From the NCBI RefSeq assembly GCF_014192285.1, contig NZ_JACHXQ010000009.1, forward strand, positions 1 to 64,000: DNA of 64,000 nucleotides, read 5' to 3'. Position numbers and translations under genes: made by a program. Position 1 is the first letter of the stretch; the number at the start of each line of letters is the position of its first letter. This document shows positions 52,501 through 62,820 of the stretch, one piece after another. The notes beneath the pieces were generated by a model. The model had not been told where the DNA came from, did not search any database, and saw only the letters and a program-made list of their open reading frames with translations. Source of the stretch: Halomonas fontilapidosi (GTDB lineage: Bacteria > Pseudomonadota > Gammaproteobacteria > Pseudomonadales > Halomonadaceae).

Positions 52501-52917
52501 CAGCGGCTGGCGCGTGCCGAGGTCCGGCGGCAGCCAGTCCTGGTTCGAATAGACCTGGTTGTAGGTCCTCACCAGGGCTTCCTGCCGCGGCAGGCCCACC
52601 TCGTACTCGAGGGTGATCACGGCCTGACCGGGGCGCGATACCGAGTAGATATGCTCGATGCCCTTGACCTCGCTCAGCACCTGCTCGGCCGGGGTGGCGA
52701 TCAGATTTTCCACTTCCGACACCCCGGCGCCGGGAAAGGCCACCAGGATGTCCACCATGGTGACCTCGATCTGGGGCTCCTCTTCCTTGGGCGTGATCAG
52801 GATGACCACCAGGCCCATCAGGATGGCAATTCCGGCGAGAAGCGGGGTCAGCTTCGAGTCCTGGAAAACCCGGGCAATCGCGCCGGAGGGACCGACGGCC
52901 GCGTGACGCGCCTTCAT
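49525..52917 (-). CDS. RND efflux transporter permease (AcrB/HAE-like)
   Basis: A 1130-residue inner-membrane proton-driven pump. It starts with SKLTPLLAGIAILMGLVVIL (TM1) and EEEPQIEVTMVDI. TM4 contains FSIGILVDDGIVITENI with two Asp of the proton relay. Large periplasmic loops follow TM1 and TM7, with GWRQALIVG and a repeated second half ending LTLLVVPLLYYAL. The cytoplasmic linker between the two halves (about 535-590) is unusually long and acidic, with short tandem repeats. It overlaps the adaptor gene by four bases. No outer-membrane channel gene is adjacent. Substrates unknown. Confidence 0.92.
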   Translation of the reverse strand: MKARHAAVGPSGAIARVFQDSKLTPLLAGIAILMGLVVILITPKEEEPQIEVTMVDILVAFPGAGVSEVENLIATPAEQVLSEVKGIEHIYSVSRPGQAVITLEYEVGLPRQEALVRTYNQVYSNQDWLPPDLGTRQPLVKPRGIDDVPVMTLTLFDPDERHGGEELTRLAHLLEVALKRIPGTRDVYTIGGIADRVEVRLDPARLNGVGLTLDDLQNALAAANTSSRETRVTRDGLSLPLQAGTLLEEVVDVRHLVVGMHQGAAIRLSDVAEIRRGGTVPDRSVMMGFGPAQDTDRPEFSPGHLYPAVTLAIAKKAGENAIDITTAIENRLGELTNRLLPPDIEVVVSRDYGKTATDKTRTLIRDLVTATLAVMLLVLAAMGWRQALIVGTSVLITLLLTLVFSWAWGFTLNRVSLFALIFSIGILVDDGIVITENINRRLASSRASARHVVPLAVDEVGTPTIMASLTIMAALIPMAFVSGLMGPYMRPIPINASAGMVISQLVAFVVAPWLAMRLLARKRDTQHRDTQNRDKKPRAMQATESEDVAPQATDVEQNTQEEGPGDEGPGDEDTKDQPSSGNNHSATGVNPLLQRLFQTLLGPFLGRHPWRRRLLGLGLLGLLLGAIALPVFQLVILKMLPFDNKSELQVVVDMPEHTPMEQTQRLLLDMGRYLESVPEIAHWQSYAGTASPINFNGLVRQYYLREAPYQGDIQITLADKTSRQRSSHAIALALRDPLQAIGERHAARVKIVEVPPGPPVLSPVVAEVYAVTPEQRAALARHLAEQMREVKGLVDIDTTLHAPTRKWNVVVDRDRAARLGVSQAQVVMALQTSLEGSAASYLHDPQAKYPVPIRLILEEGDKAQPARLLSLAVRSRDGSRVPLASIAEIQEVEWAGVRYHKDLLPVTYVTADMAGEIDSPLYGMFRMVERLSDQQSAPQQTFIRQPVLPESASLKWDGEWQITYETFRDMGLAYSVGVFMIFVLLVAQFRSYLLPLLVMAPIPLTLIGIMPGHALLDREFTATSMIGMIALAGIIVRNSILLVVFIRQLRDEGVALDDAVVLAGAVRLKPIALTAVSAMLGAFFILADPIFNGLAISLIFGLAASTLLTLLVVPLLYYALERAREGRASP
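51204..51233. repeat. Two 15-bp tandem repeats in the RND permease linker
   Basis: CGTCTCCCGGGCCCT and CGTCTCCCGGACCCT stand side by side and encode (minus strand) a repeated EGPGD-type pentapeptide. A second short repeat, RDTQ, lies next to it near 51325-51360. Confidence 0.8.
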
Positions 52918-53984
52918 CGCTCGTGTGACCCTTCCGTGTCTGCCGGCGGCGCCTGTTCCAGGCGGGCAGCGGCGTCGGGGTCGGTCAGAATGCGTTCGCC
53001 GGCGTCGAGACCGGCCAGCACCTCGAGTCGTCCTTTGTTCTCGATGCCCACCCGAACCTGGCGCAACCGCGGTCGATCCTGGTCATCGAGCACGAAGACG
53101 GCGCGCAGCTCGCTCCGCCTGATCAAGCTCCTGGCCGGAATCCACAGCGCGTCGCGGCGCGCCACTACCACGGCCACCTTGACCAGCATGCCCGGGACGA
53201 CGTCCGTTCCGGGGGACTCGAGACGCGCTCGCAGGCGAACGGTGTCGCTTGCCGGGTTGGCCCGGGGGTAGAACGTCAGGGCACCGCTCTCGAGCGGCTG
53301 CCCCTCTGGCAGCGTGATCCGGGCCCGGGAAGCCTCGCGCACCTGTGCCATGTAACGACGGGGCAGGTCGGCCTCCACCCGAAGGGGTGCCGGGGCGAGG
53401 GTATCGAACAGCGGCTGGCCGGGGCGCACGGCCTCGCCTGGCTCCACGTGGCGCAGGGCGAAGATGCCGTCGTTTTCCACGCGCACCTGGGTATAGCTCA
53501 GCTGCTGCTCGGCCTCGGACACCCCGGCCAGGCCTTGCTGGCGGCGTGCCCTGGCAGCGTTCAGTCGGTTGGTGGCCTGGTCGAAGGCCTGCTCCGAGGC
53601 GAGATCCTGATTGCGGATGGCCCGGATACGCTCGAAGCGCTGTCGGGCATCCACGAGGTCAGTTTCGGCCTGCTCGAGGTTTGCCCGGGCCTGTTCCAGG
53701 CGGGCGCGCTGCTCGCTGTCCTCCAGGCGCAGGACGCGAGTCCCGGCGGTGATGCGGTCGCCGACCTCGAAGGGCAGCTCGACCACTCGGCCGCTGGTCT
53801 GGGCCGAGACGGTGTTCTGCCTGACGGCCTCCACGAGGCCATCGAGCACCAGCGTCTCCTTCAGCGTTTCACGAGTGACAATGGCCGTGGCCGGATCGTC
53901 ATTGGCGGCACTTGCCGGGGACGACACGAATATCACGGCCAACGTCAGGGCGAGCAGCGGTCGGCAACAAAGGGGCATGGGCAT
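52914..53984 (-). CDS. RND efflux periplasmic adaptor (membrane fusion protein)
   Basis: A 356-residue HlyD/AcrA-type protein. A signal sequence (LLALTLAVIFVSSPASAA) is followed by the lipoyl half-motif VSAQTSGRVVELPFEVGDRITAGTRVLRL. A helical hairpin (about 95-165) comes next, then the second lipoyl half (VRVENDGIFALRHVEPGEAVRPGQPLF) and a beta-barrel. A Cys at position 6-7 is not in a clear lipobox. The start could be ATG 53984 or 53978. It forms an operon with the permease. Confidence 0.9.
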   Translation of the reverse strand: MPMPLCCRPLLALTLAVIFVSSPASAANDDPATAIVTRETLKETLVLDGLVEAVRQNTVSAQTSGRVVELPFEVGDRITAGTRVLRLEDSEQRARLEQARANLEQAETDLVDARQRFERIRAIRNQDLASEQAFDQATNRLNAARARRQQGLAGVSEAEQQLSYTQVRVENDGIFALRHVEPGEAVRPGQPLFDTLAPAPLRVEADLPRRYMAQVREASRARITLPEGQPLESGALTFYPRANPASDTVRLRARLESPGTDVVPGMLVKVAVVVARRDALWIPARSLIRRSELRAVFVLDDQDRPRLRQVRVGIENKGRLEVLAGLDAGERILTDPDAAARLEQAPPADTEGSHER

Positions 53985-54304
53985 AGGGCCGAATATTAAG
54001 AATAAGCATATGCCCTGTAGTTTAGCAGAGCTATTTCCTGGCAACGCCCCGTTCTGCAGGCATTGACAGCGGAAAACCCTGACGTGCATCAGGTGCCAGC
54101 CGGAAAGCGCCTCGCCGCCGAGTGCCGCGACAGCGCTAAGGGCACCCTGGAAAAGCGCAGGGCAGGTCGTGGCAAAGGCAGCACTGACCTTACCATCGGC
54201 TGTGGCATCACCCCGTGAACCAAAAAAGGGCCGGGAATCATCCCGGCCCTTCCTTTCTGCCTGCTGCCGGGCTCGCCGCCCGGCCTCATGGCGTGTTCAC
54301 GACC
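53985..54304. other. Intergenic region upstream of the RND operon
   Basis: About 320 bases between the adaptor start (minus) and the katG end (minus). It must contain the RND operon promoter, in an AT-rich stretch around 53990-54040, but I see no certain -35/-10 pair. The katG terminator lies at 54222-54251. No further gene is supported. Confidence 0.45.
54222..54251 (-). terminator. Rho-independent terminator of katG
   Basis: The stem AAGGGCCGGGA / TCCCGGCCCTT has a four-base loop. Read on the minus strand it is followed by a run of six T (54222-54227), the classical form, and lies about 55 bases beyond the katG stop codon. Confidence 0.88.
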
Positions 54305-56873
<2,569 letters not shown>

Positions 56874-58883
56874 GTGTTCAAAAAGATGATGCGCGGTGCC
56901 CTGGCGCGCCGCCTCCAGACACTGCAGGGTCGGCTGCTTGTCGGACTGGTGCTGACCTGGCTGGCCATCATCGGCCTGTTGCTGGGCGTGGCCTGGGGCA
57001 TCGGCCAGACGCTGGTGGGTGAAGCCAATCTGACCCATCTGGGTTATCAGGCGGAAATGCTGAGCCGAGGGTTGCAGGACCGCCTCGGCCAGCGCTTCAA
57101 TGCCCTGACGCATTTCACCGAACAGCTCGCCGACGGGCCGGCCGATGAGGTCGGCGAGCGCCTGGACGAGAACCGGAGTCTGCTGGCGTATTTCGAGGGG
57201 GTGGTGATCATCGAGGCGGACGGCACGGTGGTGGCCGACATTCCGGAGGTGCCGGGTCGGGTGGGCCTGGATACCACGTCCCGTGAGTTCTTCCAGAGCA
57301 TGCGACACGCTCCCTGGCCCTTCGTCAGTCGGCCCTTCGTCGGTCGAGTCAGCGAGGAGCCGCTGGTGCTGATGCTGGTGCCTCGGTTCACCGCCGAGGG
57401 TGAGTTCAATGGCATGGTGGGGGGGCTCCTGAATCTGGCCCATGGCCATTTCTTCCGCAGCATCGCCTCGCAGTCCTTCGAGCACGAGGGGCACGTGGCG
57501 ATCTTTCAGCCCAACGGCGAGCCTGTCTTCGTGCCGCATTCCCTTAACGGGCAGGTCGAGACCCTGCAACGACAGGATCCGCTGGATTTTCAGCTGGCGC
57601 TGGATGGCTGGCAGGGCGAAACCCGTCATCAACTGGGTGGCGAGAGCATGCTGGTGGCCTATCGGCAGGTCTGGGAGGCCGACTGGATCGTTGCCATGAT
57701 GATGCCCCGCAGCGCGGTGCTGGCGCCGCTGCATGCCTTCCTCGAACGACTGTGGTGGACCTGGCTGGTGGCTATCCTGCTGATGCTGGTCGCCACCCGC
57801 TGGTGGGTCGGCCGGCAGCTGACGCCGCTCCACCGACTCGAGCAGCAGATTGACGAGGTCGGGGCCGGCACCCGGCACCAGCTGGCCATCTCGTCCAACC
57901 TTACTGAGCTGACCCAGGTCTCCAATGCCTTCAATAATCTGGAAAACGAACGTCGCGAAGCGCTGAATCACCTGCGCGATCGGCAGACTTTCCTCGATGC
58001 CGTGCTGGGCTCGACCCCGACCGGGATGTTCATTGCCGACCTCGAGGGACAGATTTCCTACCTGAACCCGGCACTCGAAAGCCTGCTCGGTCTGCCCGAG
58101 AAGGATCCGACCAGCGTCATCTGGGAGCGCATCCACCAGGAAGATCGACAGGGCGCCCTCGACCTGTGGCGCCATACCCTGGCGCACGGCAGTGATTTCG
58201 TCCGACAGCTGCGCGTCCATGATGCCCAAGGAGAGCTGCTGTGGGTCGAGGTGCATGCCAGCCAGGTACAGGGAAGTGACAAGCCGCTGGGTATCGTGGG
58301 TACCGTCAAGGACATCACCGAGCGGCGGCATCAGGAGGCGCTACAGCGATGGGAAGCCGAGCATGATCCCCTGACGGGCCTGCTGAACCGGCGCGGCTTC
58401 GAGCGCCGCCTGGAGGAAGCGCTGGCCGATTTCACCAAGATCGGTACGCCCTCGGCGCTGGTCCTGTTCGATCTGGATCACTTCAAGCCGGTCAACGATG
58501 AGGGTGGGCATGCCCTGGGCGATGAACTGCTGCGCCGTGTGGCAGCAGTGGTGACCCGAGAAACCCGCCGCAGCGATCATCTGGCTCGCCAGGGGGGCGA
58601 CGAATTCGGCCTGCTGATGCCAAGCTGCACCCTCAGGCAGGCTGAAAAGATTGCCGAGTCGATACGCACGGCCATTGCCCAGGCAAGCGTCCGTCATGCC
58701 GGAAAGGACTACTTCGTGACCGCCAGCCTTGGCCTGACCAGCTTTCGGCCAGGCGATGACTCCCTCGCAACGGTGCTGGACCGCGCCGATGCCGCCAGCT
58801 ATGACGCCAAGCGGCAGGGTCGCAACGCCATCATGGTGGATGGGGACGCTACCGCGCCATCATCGTGCGGTACCGAGGGCTGA
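56874..58883 (+). CDS. Membrane-bound diguanylate cyclase with periplasmic sensor and PAS domain
   Basis: A 669-residue inner-membrane signalling enzyme. TM1 is LVGLVLTWLAIIGLLLGVAWGIG (about 25-45). A periplasmic region of about 240 residues (dCache-like, with HGHFFRSIA and RPFVGRVSEEPLVLMLVP) follows, then TM2 WLVAILLMLVATRWW with a HAMP-like stretch, a PAS domain (FLDAVLGSTPTGMFIADLEG..) and GGDEF (HDPLTGLLNRRGFERRL). The active site is GGDEF with an RRSD inhibitory site before it. No EAL domain. Start is a GTG at 56874 preceded by GGAG; the ATG at 56886 is the alternative. Confidence 0.88.
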   Translation: MFKKMMRGALARRLQTLQGRLLVGLVLTWLAIIGLLLGVAWGIGQTLVGEANLTHLGYQAEMLSRGLQDRLGQRFNALTHFTEQLADGPADEVGERLDENRSLLAYFEGVVIIEADGTVVADIPEVPGRVGLDTTSREFFQSMRHAPWPFVSRPFVGRVSEEPLVLMLVPRFTAEGEFNGMVGGLLNLAHGHFFRSIASQSFEHEGHVAIFQPNGEPVFVPHSLNGQVETLQRQDPLDFQLALDGWQGETRHQLGGESMLVAYRQVWEADWIVAMMMPRSAVLAPLHAFLERLWWTWLVAILLMLVATRWWVGRQLTPLHRLEQQIDEVGAGTRHQLAISSNLTELTQVSNAFNNLENERREALNHLRDRQTFLDAVLGSTPTGMFIADLEGQISYLNPALESLLGLPEKDPTSVIWERIHQEDRQGALDLWRHTLAHGSDFVRQLRVHDAQGELLWVEVHASQVQGSDKPLGIVGTVKDITERRHQEALQRWEAEHDPLTGLLNRRGFERRLEEALADFTKIGTPSALVLFDLDHFKPVNDEGGHALGDELLRRVAAVVTRETRRSDHLARQGGDEFGLLMPSCTLRQAEKIAESIRTAIAQASVRHAGKDYFVTASLGLTSFRPGDDSLATVLDRADAASYDAKRQGRNAIMVDGDATAPSSCGTEG

Positions 58884-58919
58884 CGCGTTCTCTCCTCACC
58901 GGCCCTCGGACAGTGCCGC

Positions 58920-59867
58920 TTAGCCGTCACCTCCCGGCAGGGTCAGCTTCCTTGTCTCGCCCATCAGGAAGGCACGATTGGTCTCCAGCGCTTCGCGCAG
59001 GAAATCCCACAGCAGGCGCACCCGGGCCAGGCGGCGCTGTTCCTGGCGGGCGGTGATCCAGAACTGGCGGTCGATTGCCACTTCGTCGGCGAGCACGTTG
59101 ACCAGCGTTGCCGATTCGCTGGCCATGAAGCAGGGCAGCACCGCGAGCCCCGCGCCATGGAGACAAGCGGCATGCTGGGTGGTCACGCTGGTACTGCGCA
59201 TGGCGAAGTGCGGCCCGGGCTGGCCCACTACCGCGGGGTCGAGCAGCGGCTCCAGGTAGCTGAGCTGCTCGCTGAAGATCAGGTCGTCGACATAGCCGAC
59301 CAGGCGGTGCTTGCCGAGTTCGGCGATGCGCTGCGGGGTGCCGTGACGGGCCAGGTAACCTTCGCTGGCGTAAAGGCGCAGCCGATAGTCGCACAGTCGC
59401 GAGATCACCAGGCCCGGGCTCACCGGGCGTTCCACGGTGATTGCCAGGTCCGCCTCGTGGCGGCTCAGGTTGACCACCCGGGGCAGGGCGAGCAGGTCCA
59501 GCGTGATGCCCGGGTGCCGGCTGCAGAAGGCCGAGAGCAGCGGGGCGATGACCCAGGTGCCGAAGCCCTCGGTCACGCCGAGGCGGATCTGGCCGCTGAT
59601 CTGGTGGTTCTTGTCGGTGAGGCTCTCGCCGGCCTCGAAGGCATGGCGGGCCATCTCCTCGGCATGGGCGAGCAGCTGCTGGCCGGCCTCGGTCAGGTGG
59701 TAGCCATGGGTGCTGCGTTCGAACAGCTGGGTATTGAGCGCCTGCTCGAAGCGCCGGGTGCGCCGCGACAAGGTCGAATGGTCGAGTCCCAGACGGCGGG
59801 CGGCGTCGGTGAGCCGCTCGCTGCGTGCCACCTCCAGAAAGATCTGGATGTCTTGCCAGTCGAGCAT
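58920..59867 (-). CDS. LysR-family regulator, probable regulator of the mmsA-like gene
   Basis: A 315-residue LysR protein with the helix-turn-helix IQIFLEVARSERLTDAARRLGLDHSTLSRRTRRFE in part (about 7-40). The DHSTLSRRTRR recognition helix is typical of the LTTR branch seen beside mmsA and other dehydrogenase genes. AAGGA precedes the ATG at 59867. It is divergent from the CoA-acylating dehydrogenase at 60118, with two palindromes in between, so it likely activates that gene. Effector may be a valine or propionate catabolite; inference. Confidence 0.87.
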   Translation of the reverse strand: MLDWQDIQIFLEVARSERLTDAARRLGLDHSTLSRRTRRFEQALNTQLFERSTHGYHLTEAGQQLLAHAEEMARHAFEAGESLTDKNHQISGQIRLGVTEGFGTWVIAPLLSAFCSRHPGITLDLLALPRVVNLSRHEADLAITVERPVSPGLVISRLCDYRLRLYASEGYLARHGTPQRIAELGKHRLVGYVDDLIFSEQLSYLEPLLDPAVVGQPGPHFAMRSTSVTTQHAACLHGAGLAVLPCFMASESATLVNVLADEVAIDRQFWITARQEQRRLARVRLLWDFLREALETNRAFLMGETRKLTLPGGDG

Positions 59868-59917
59868 GGTTATCCTTGTCGGCCGCGGGTCTTGCTCGGC
59901 GTTTGTGGTCGGCGCCT

Positions 59918-59935
59918 TTGTGCATGAATGCACAA
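59918..59935. promoter_or_regulatory. Candidate operator in the LysR/mmsA divergent region
   Basis: A perfect palindrome TTGTGCAT-GA-ATGCACAA, 50 bases before the LysR start. It fits the T-N11-A form of LysR binding sites. Confidence 0.6.
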
Positions 59936-60002
59936 GCAATGTGCCCGAGTGCGCGTTGTCACGCCATCCGACGTCTGTATAGACTCTTCACTATAACGAT
60001 TC

Positions 60003-60016
60003 GTGTATAGATACAC
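60003..60016. promoter_or_regulatory. Second palindrome in the LysR/mmsA divergent region
   Basis: GTGTAT-AG-ATACAC is a perfect 6+2+6 inverted repeat within an AT-rich stretch about 100 bases before mmsA. It could be an activation site or overlap the promoter. Confidence 0.5.
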
Positions 60017-60117
60017 ATAAAGTCTAATGCCTCGACCCGTCAGCGCGTCGCTCGACCGCAGCCGGCCAGCGTCACGACCCGGGTCGGGGCAGCAACAGCC
60101 CAGAGGAGCATGCCACC

Positions 60118-61617
60118 ATGTCCGTTCGCGAAATTCCCATGTATATCGACGGCCAGCCCGTTCAGTCCCAGAGCCAGGAGTGGCGCGACGTGGTCAATCC
60201 GGCCACCCAGGAAGTGGTGGCCCGGGTGCCGTTCTGCACGGCAGAGGAAGTCGAGCAGGCCGTGGCCAGCGCCAAGGAAGCCTTCAAGACCTGGCGCAAG
60301 GTTCCGCTGGGCAAGCGCATGCGCATCATGCTTAAGCTGCAGGCGCTGATTCGCGACAATACCGAGGAGCTCGCGGCACTGATCACCGAAGAGCACGGCA
60401 AGACCCTGCCCGACGCGGCCGGTGAGGTGGGTCGCGGCCTCGAGGTGGTGGAGCACGCCTGCTCGATCACCTCACTGCAGCTGGGCGAGCTGGCCGAGAA
60501 TGCCGCCAGCGAAGTCGACGTCTATACCCTCAACCAGCCGCTGGGGGTAGGCGCTGGCATCACCGCCTTCAACTTCCCGATCATGCTGCCCTGCTTCATG
60601 TTCCCGCTGGCCATCGCCACCGGCAACACCTTCGTGCTCAAGCCCTCCGAGCAGGACCCGAGCTCCACCATTCGCCTGGTCGAGCTGGCCCACGAGGCGG
60701 GCATTCCTGCGGGTGTGCTCAACGTGGTGCATGGTGGCCCGGACGTGGCCAACCAGATCGCCGACCACAGCGACATCAAGGCGCTCTCCTTCATCGGTTC
60801 CTCTCACGTCGGCTCGTTGCTCTACAACCGTTCAGCTGCCGCCGGCAAGCGCATGCAGTCGATGATGGGCGCCAAGAACCACTGCGTGGTGATGCCGGAC
60901 GCCAACCGCAGCCAGGCGATCAACAATCTGCTGGGCTCTGCCTTCGGTGCGGCCGGCCAGCGCTGCATGGCCAACTCCGTGGTGGTGCTGGTAGGCGAGG
61001 CCCGCGAGTGGCTGGACGATATCGTCGACGGCGCGCGCAACATGAAGGTTGGCCCCGGCACCCAGCGCGACGCCGACCTCGGCCCGCTGGTCTCCCCGCA
61101 GGCCAAGGAGCGCGTCGAGCGGCTGATCGCCACCGGCGAGAAGGAGGGTGCCAAGCTGCTGGTCGACGGTCGTGGTTGCCAGGTGGAGGGCTATCCCGAC
61201 GGCAACTTCGTTGGCCCGACGCTGTTCAGTGAGGTCACCCCCGAGATGACCATCTACCGCGAGGAGGTCTTCGGGCCGGTGCTGTGTGTGTTGAGCGTCG
61301 ACACCCTGGACGAGGCGATCGAGTTCATCAACGCCAACCCCAACGGCAACGGCACCTCGATCTTCACCAACTCCGGCTGGGTGGCGCGTCGCTTCGAAAC
61401 CGATATCGACGTCGGCCAGGTGGGCATCAACGTGCCGATCCCGGTGCCCGTCGCCTACTTCAGCTTCACCGGCTCGCGCGGTTCCAAGCTTGGCGACCTC
61501 GGCCCCAACGGCAAGCAGGCCATTGCCTTCTGGACCCAGACCAAGACCGTTACCGCCCGCTGGTTCGAGCCGGAAAACGTCTCCAGCGGCATCAACAGCA
61601 CCATCTCGCTGAGCTGA
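60118..61617 (+). CDS. mmsA: CoA-acylating methylmalonate-semialdehyde dehydrogenase
   Basis: A 499-residue aldehyde dehydrogenase that converts (methyl)malonate semialdehyde with CoA and NAD+ to propionyl- or acetyl-CoA, in valine, inositol or beta-alanine breakdown. Family features are NPATQEVVARVPFCT, TAFNFPIMLPCFMFPLA, FIGSSHVGSLLY and the catalytic Cys283 in GAAGQRCMANS. The MmsA-specific QPLGVGAGITAFNFP and GSKLGDLGPNGKQAI are also present. The usual partner mmsB is not adjacent. Confidence 0.92.
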   Translation: MSVREIPMYIDGQPVQSQSQEWRDVVNPATQEVVARVPFCTAEEVEQAVASAKEAFKTWRKVPLGKRMRIMLKLQALIRDNTEELAALITEEHGKTLPDAAGEVGRGLEVVEHACSITSLQLGELAENAASEVDVYTLNQPLGVGAGITAFNFPIMLPCFMFPLAIATGNTFVLKPSEQDPSSTIRLVELAHEAGIPAGVLNVVHGGPDVANQIADHSDIKALSFIGSSHVGSLLYNRSAAAGKRMQSMMGAKNHCVVMPDANRSQAINNLLGSAFGAAGQRCMANSVVVLVGEAREWLDDIVDGARNMKVGPGTQRDADLGPLVSPQAKERVERLIATGEKEGAKLLVDGRGCQVEGYPDGNFVGPTLFSEVTPEMTIYREEVFGPVLCVLSVDTLDEAIEFINANPNGNGTSIFTNSGWVARRFETDIDVGQVGINVPIPVPVAYFSFTGSRGSKLGDLGPNGKQAIAFWTQTKTVTARWFEPENVSSGINSTISLS

Positions 61618-61639
61618 TCACACCCGCTCGGTAATAACG

Positions 61640-61670
61640 CGGCCCCGCCTCGAGAGAGGCGGGGCCGTTT
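61640..61670. terminator. Terminator between convergent mmsA and sodC
   Basis: CGGCCCCGCCTC-GAGA-GAGGCGGGGCCG is a perfect 12-bp stem with a tetraloop, followed by TTT on the plus strand. It lies between two convergent genes. Confidence 0.85.
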
Positions 61671-61675
61671 AGCGA

Positions 61676-62206
61676 CTACTGCTCGATCACGCCACAGGCG
61701 AGCCGGGAGCCTGCATCGCCCGTGGCCAGGGTGGCATCGTCGGGCGGCGGCTCATGGTAGCGCTCAGGGATGTTGGCGTAGTTGTCCGGTGCGGCATGGA
61801 TGATGATGGCGCTGCCGTCGTTGTCGAAAAGGTCGGCAACGGCGAAGCGGTCGGTGTCGAACGTCATGGCGGCGGTGCCATCTCCCATCACCAGCAGGTT
61901 GGGCAGGTCGCCGGCATGATCGCCGTGGTCGACTCCCGACGGATTGAAGTGGCCGCTTGCTGAGGTGAAGTCGGAGGCGCTGCAATCGCCCACGGCGTGA
62001 ATGTGAAAGCCATGAAAGCCCGCGGGCAGCGCCTGAGCCTCGATGCTCACCGTCACCTTGCCGTTATCCTCGCTCAGCGTAACGCTGCCCACCGCCTTGT
62101 CGTTGGTATCGTGCAGCTCAGCGTTAGCCGTATCGGCGTTGGCCTGGGCCCCGATGGCCAGGGTCAGCGCGAAGACCGCCGACGCGCTTGCCAGCTTATG
62201 TCTCAT
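61676..62206 (-). CDS. sodC: Superoxide dismutase, Cu-Zn type
   Basis: A 176-residue periplasmic enzyme. A signal peptide (LASASAVFALTLAIGAQANA) is followed by the copper-binding GFHGFHIHAVGDC and then GHFNPSGVDHGDHAGDLPNL (zinc ligands), IIIHAAPDNY and the C-terminal DAGSRLACGVI. The disulfide pair is the Cys in GDCS and in LACG. It converts superoxide to oxygen and peroxide, protecting the envelope. Complete and of normal length. Confidence 0.94.
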   Translation of the reverse strand: MRHKLASASAVFALTLAIGAQANADTANAELHDTNDKAVGSVTLSEDNGKVTVSIEAQALPAGFHGFHIHAVGDCSASDFTSASGHFNPSGVDHGDHAGDLPNLLVMGDGTAAMTFDTDRFAVADLFDNDGSAIIIHAAPDNYANIPERYHEPPPDDATLATGDAGSRLACGVIEQ

Positions 62207-62455
62207 GATACTTCCTCCACCTCGGATTTCGGTAGCCCGGGCACATCGCCGGTGCCTGGGTCGTGAACGTGCGGTGTTGGCGTCTTGTCCGGCGCCTGTG
62301 GCGAAGGCTGCCGTTCATTGGAATGTAGCAGAGTGGCGGGCTGGTCGAGAGAGCTGGTGCGTGTTCTTCCGTCTTCGACCTTTTGACAGAAGTTGACGTT
62401 AACGTTAACTGCTATTTTGGGGATATCGAGAACAATGACCAAGCATGGAGTCGCC

Positions 62456-62820
62456 ATGACCGCCCCGATCAGCCGCTTCCCCGTTCCTGAATCTATCCAT
62501 CAACTGCCCGATGACGTTCGCGATGCCATGCTAGCGGTGCAGGAGAAGGCCGGCTTCGTGCCCAACGTCTTCCTGATGCTGGCCACCGCCCGGCCGAGTT
62601 CCGTGCCTTCTTCGCCTACCACGATGCCCTGATGGAGCGGGAGTCCGACACGCTCACCAAGGCCGAGAAGGAGATGATCGTGGTGGCCACCAGCGCCCGC
62701 AACCGCTGCCTCTACTGCGTGGTGGCCCACGGCGCCCTGGTGCGGATCTACAGCAAGGACCCGCTGCTCGCTGATCAGGTGGCCATCAACCACCGCACCG
62801 CGCCGATCAGCAAGCGCCAG
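62456..62820 (+). pseudogene. AhpD-like (CMD-domain, peroxidase-related) gene, frameshifted and cut short
   Basis: The first part reads ISRFPVPESIHQLPDDVRDAMLAVQEKAGF in part, then NVFLMLA, and shifts frame; the second frame continues HRPAEFRAFFAYHDALMERE and then KEMIVVATSARNRCLYCVVAHG, which has the CxxC of AhpD-type carboxymuconolactone-decarboxylase-fold peroxidase-related enzymes. A single missing C near 62583 (GCCAC for GCCCAC) explains the shift. The first frame stops at 62630-62632, and the second has an ATG overlapping that stop (TGATG). The normal last about 70 residues are absent: at about 62820 the sequence changes to a helicase tail. Likely dead or a hybrid; a sequencing error could explain the shift but not the junction. 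Confidence 0.78.
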
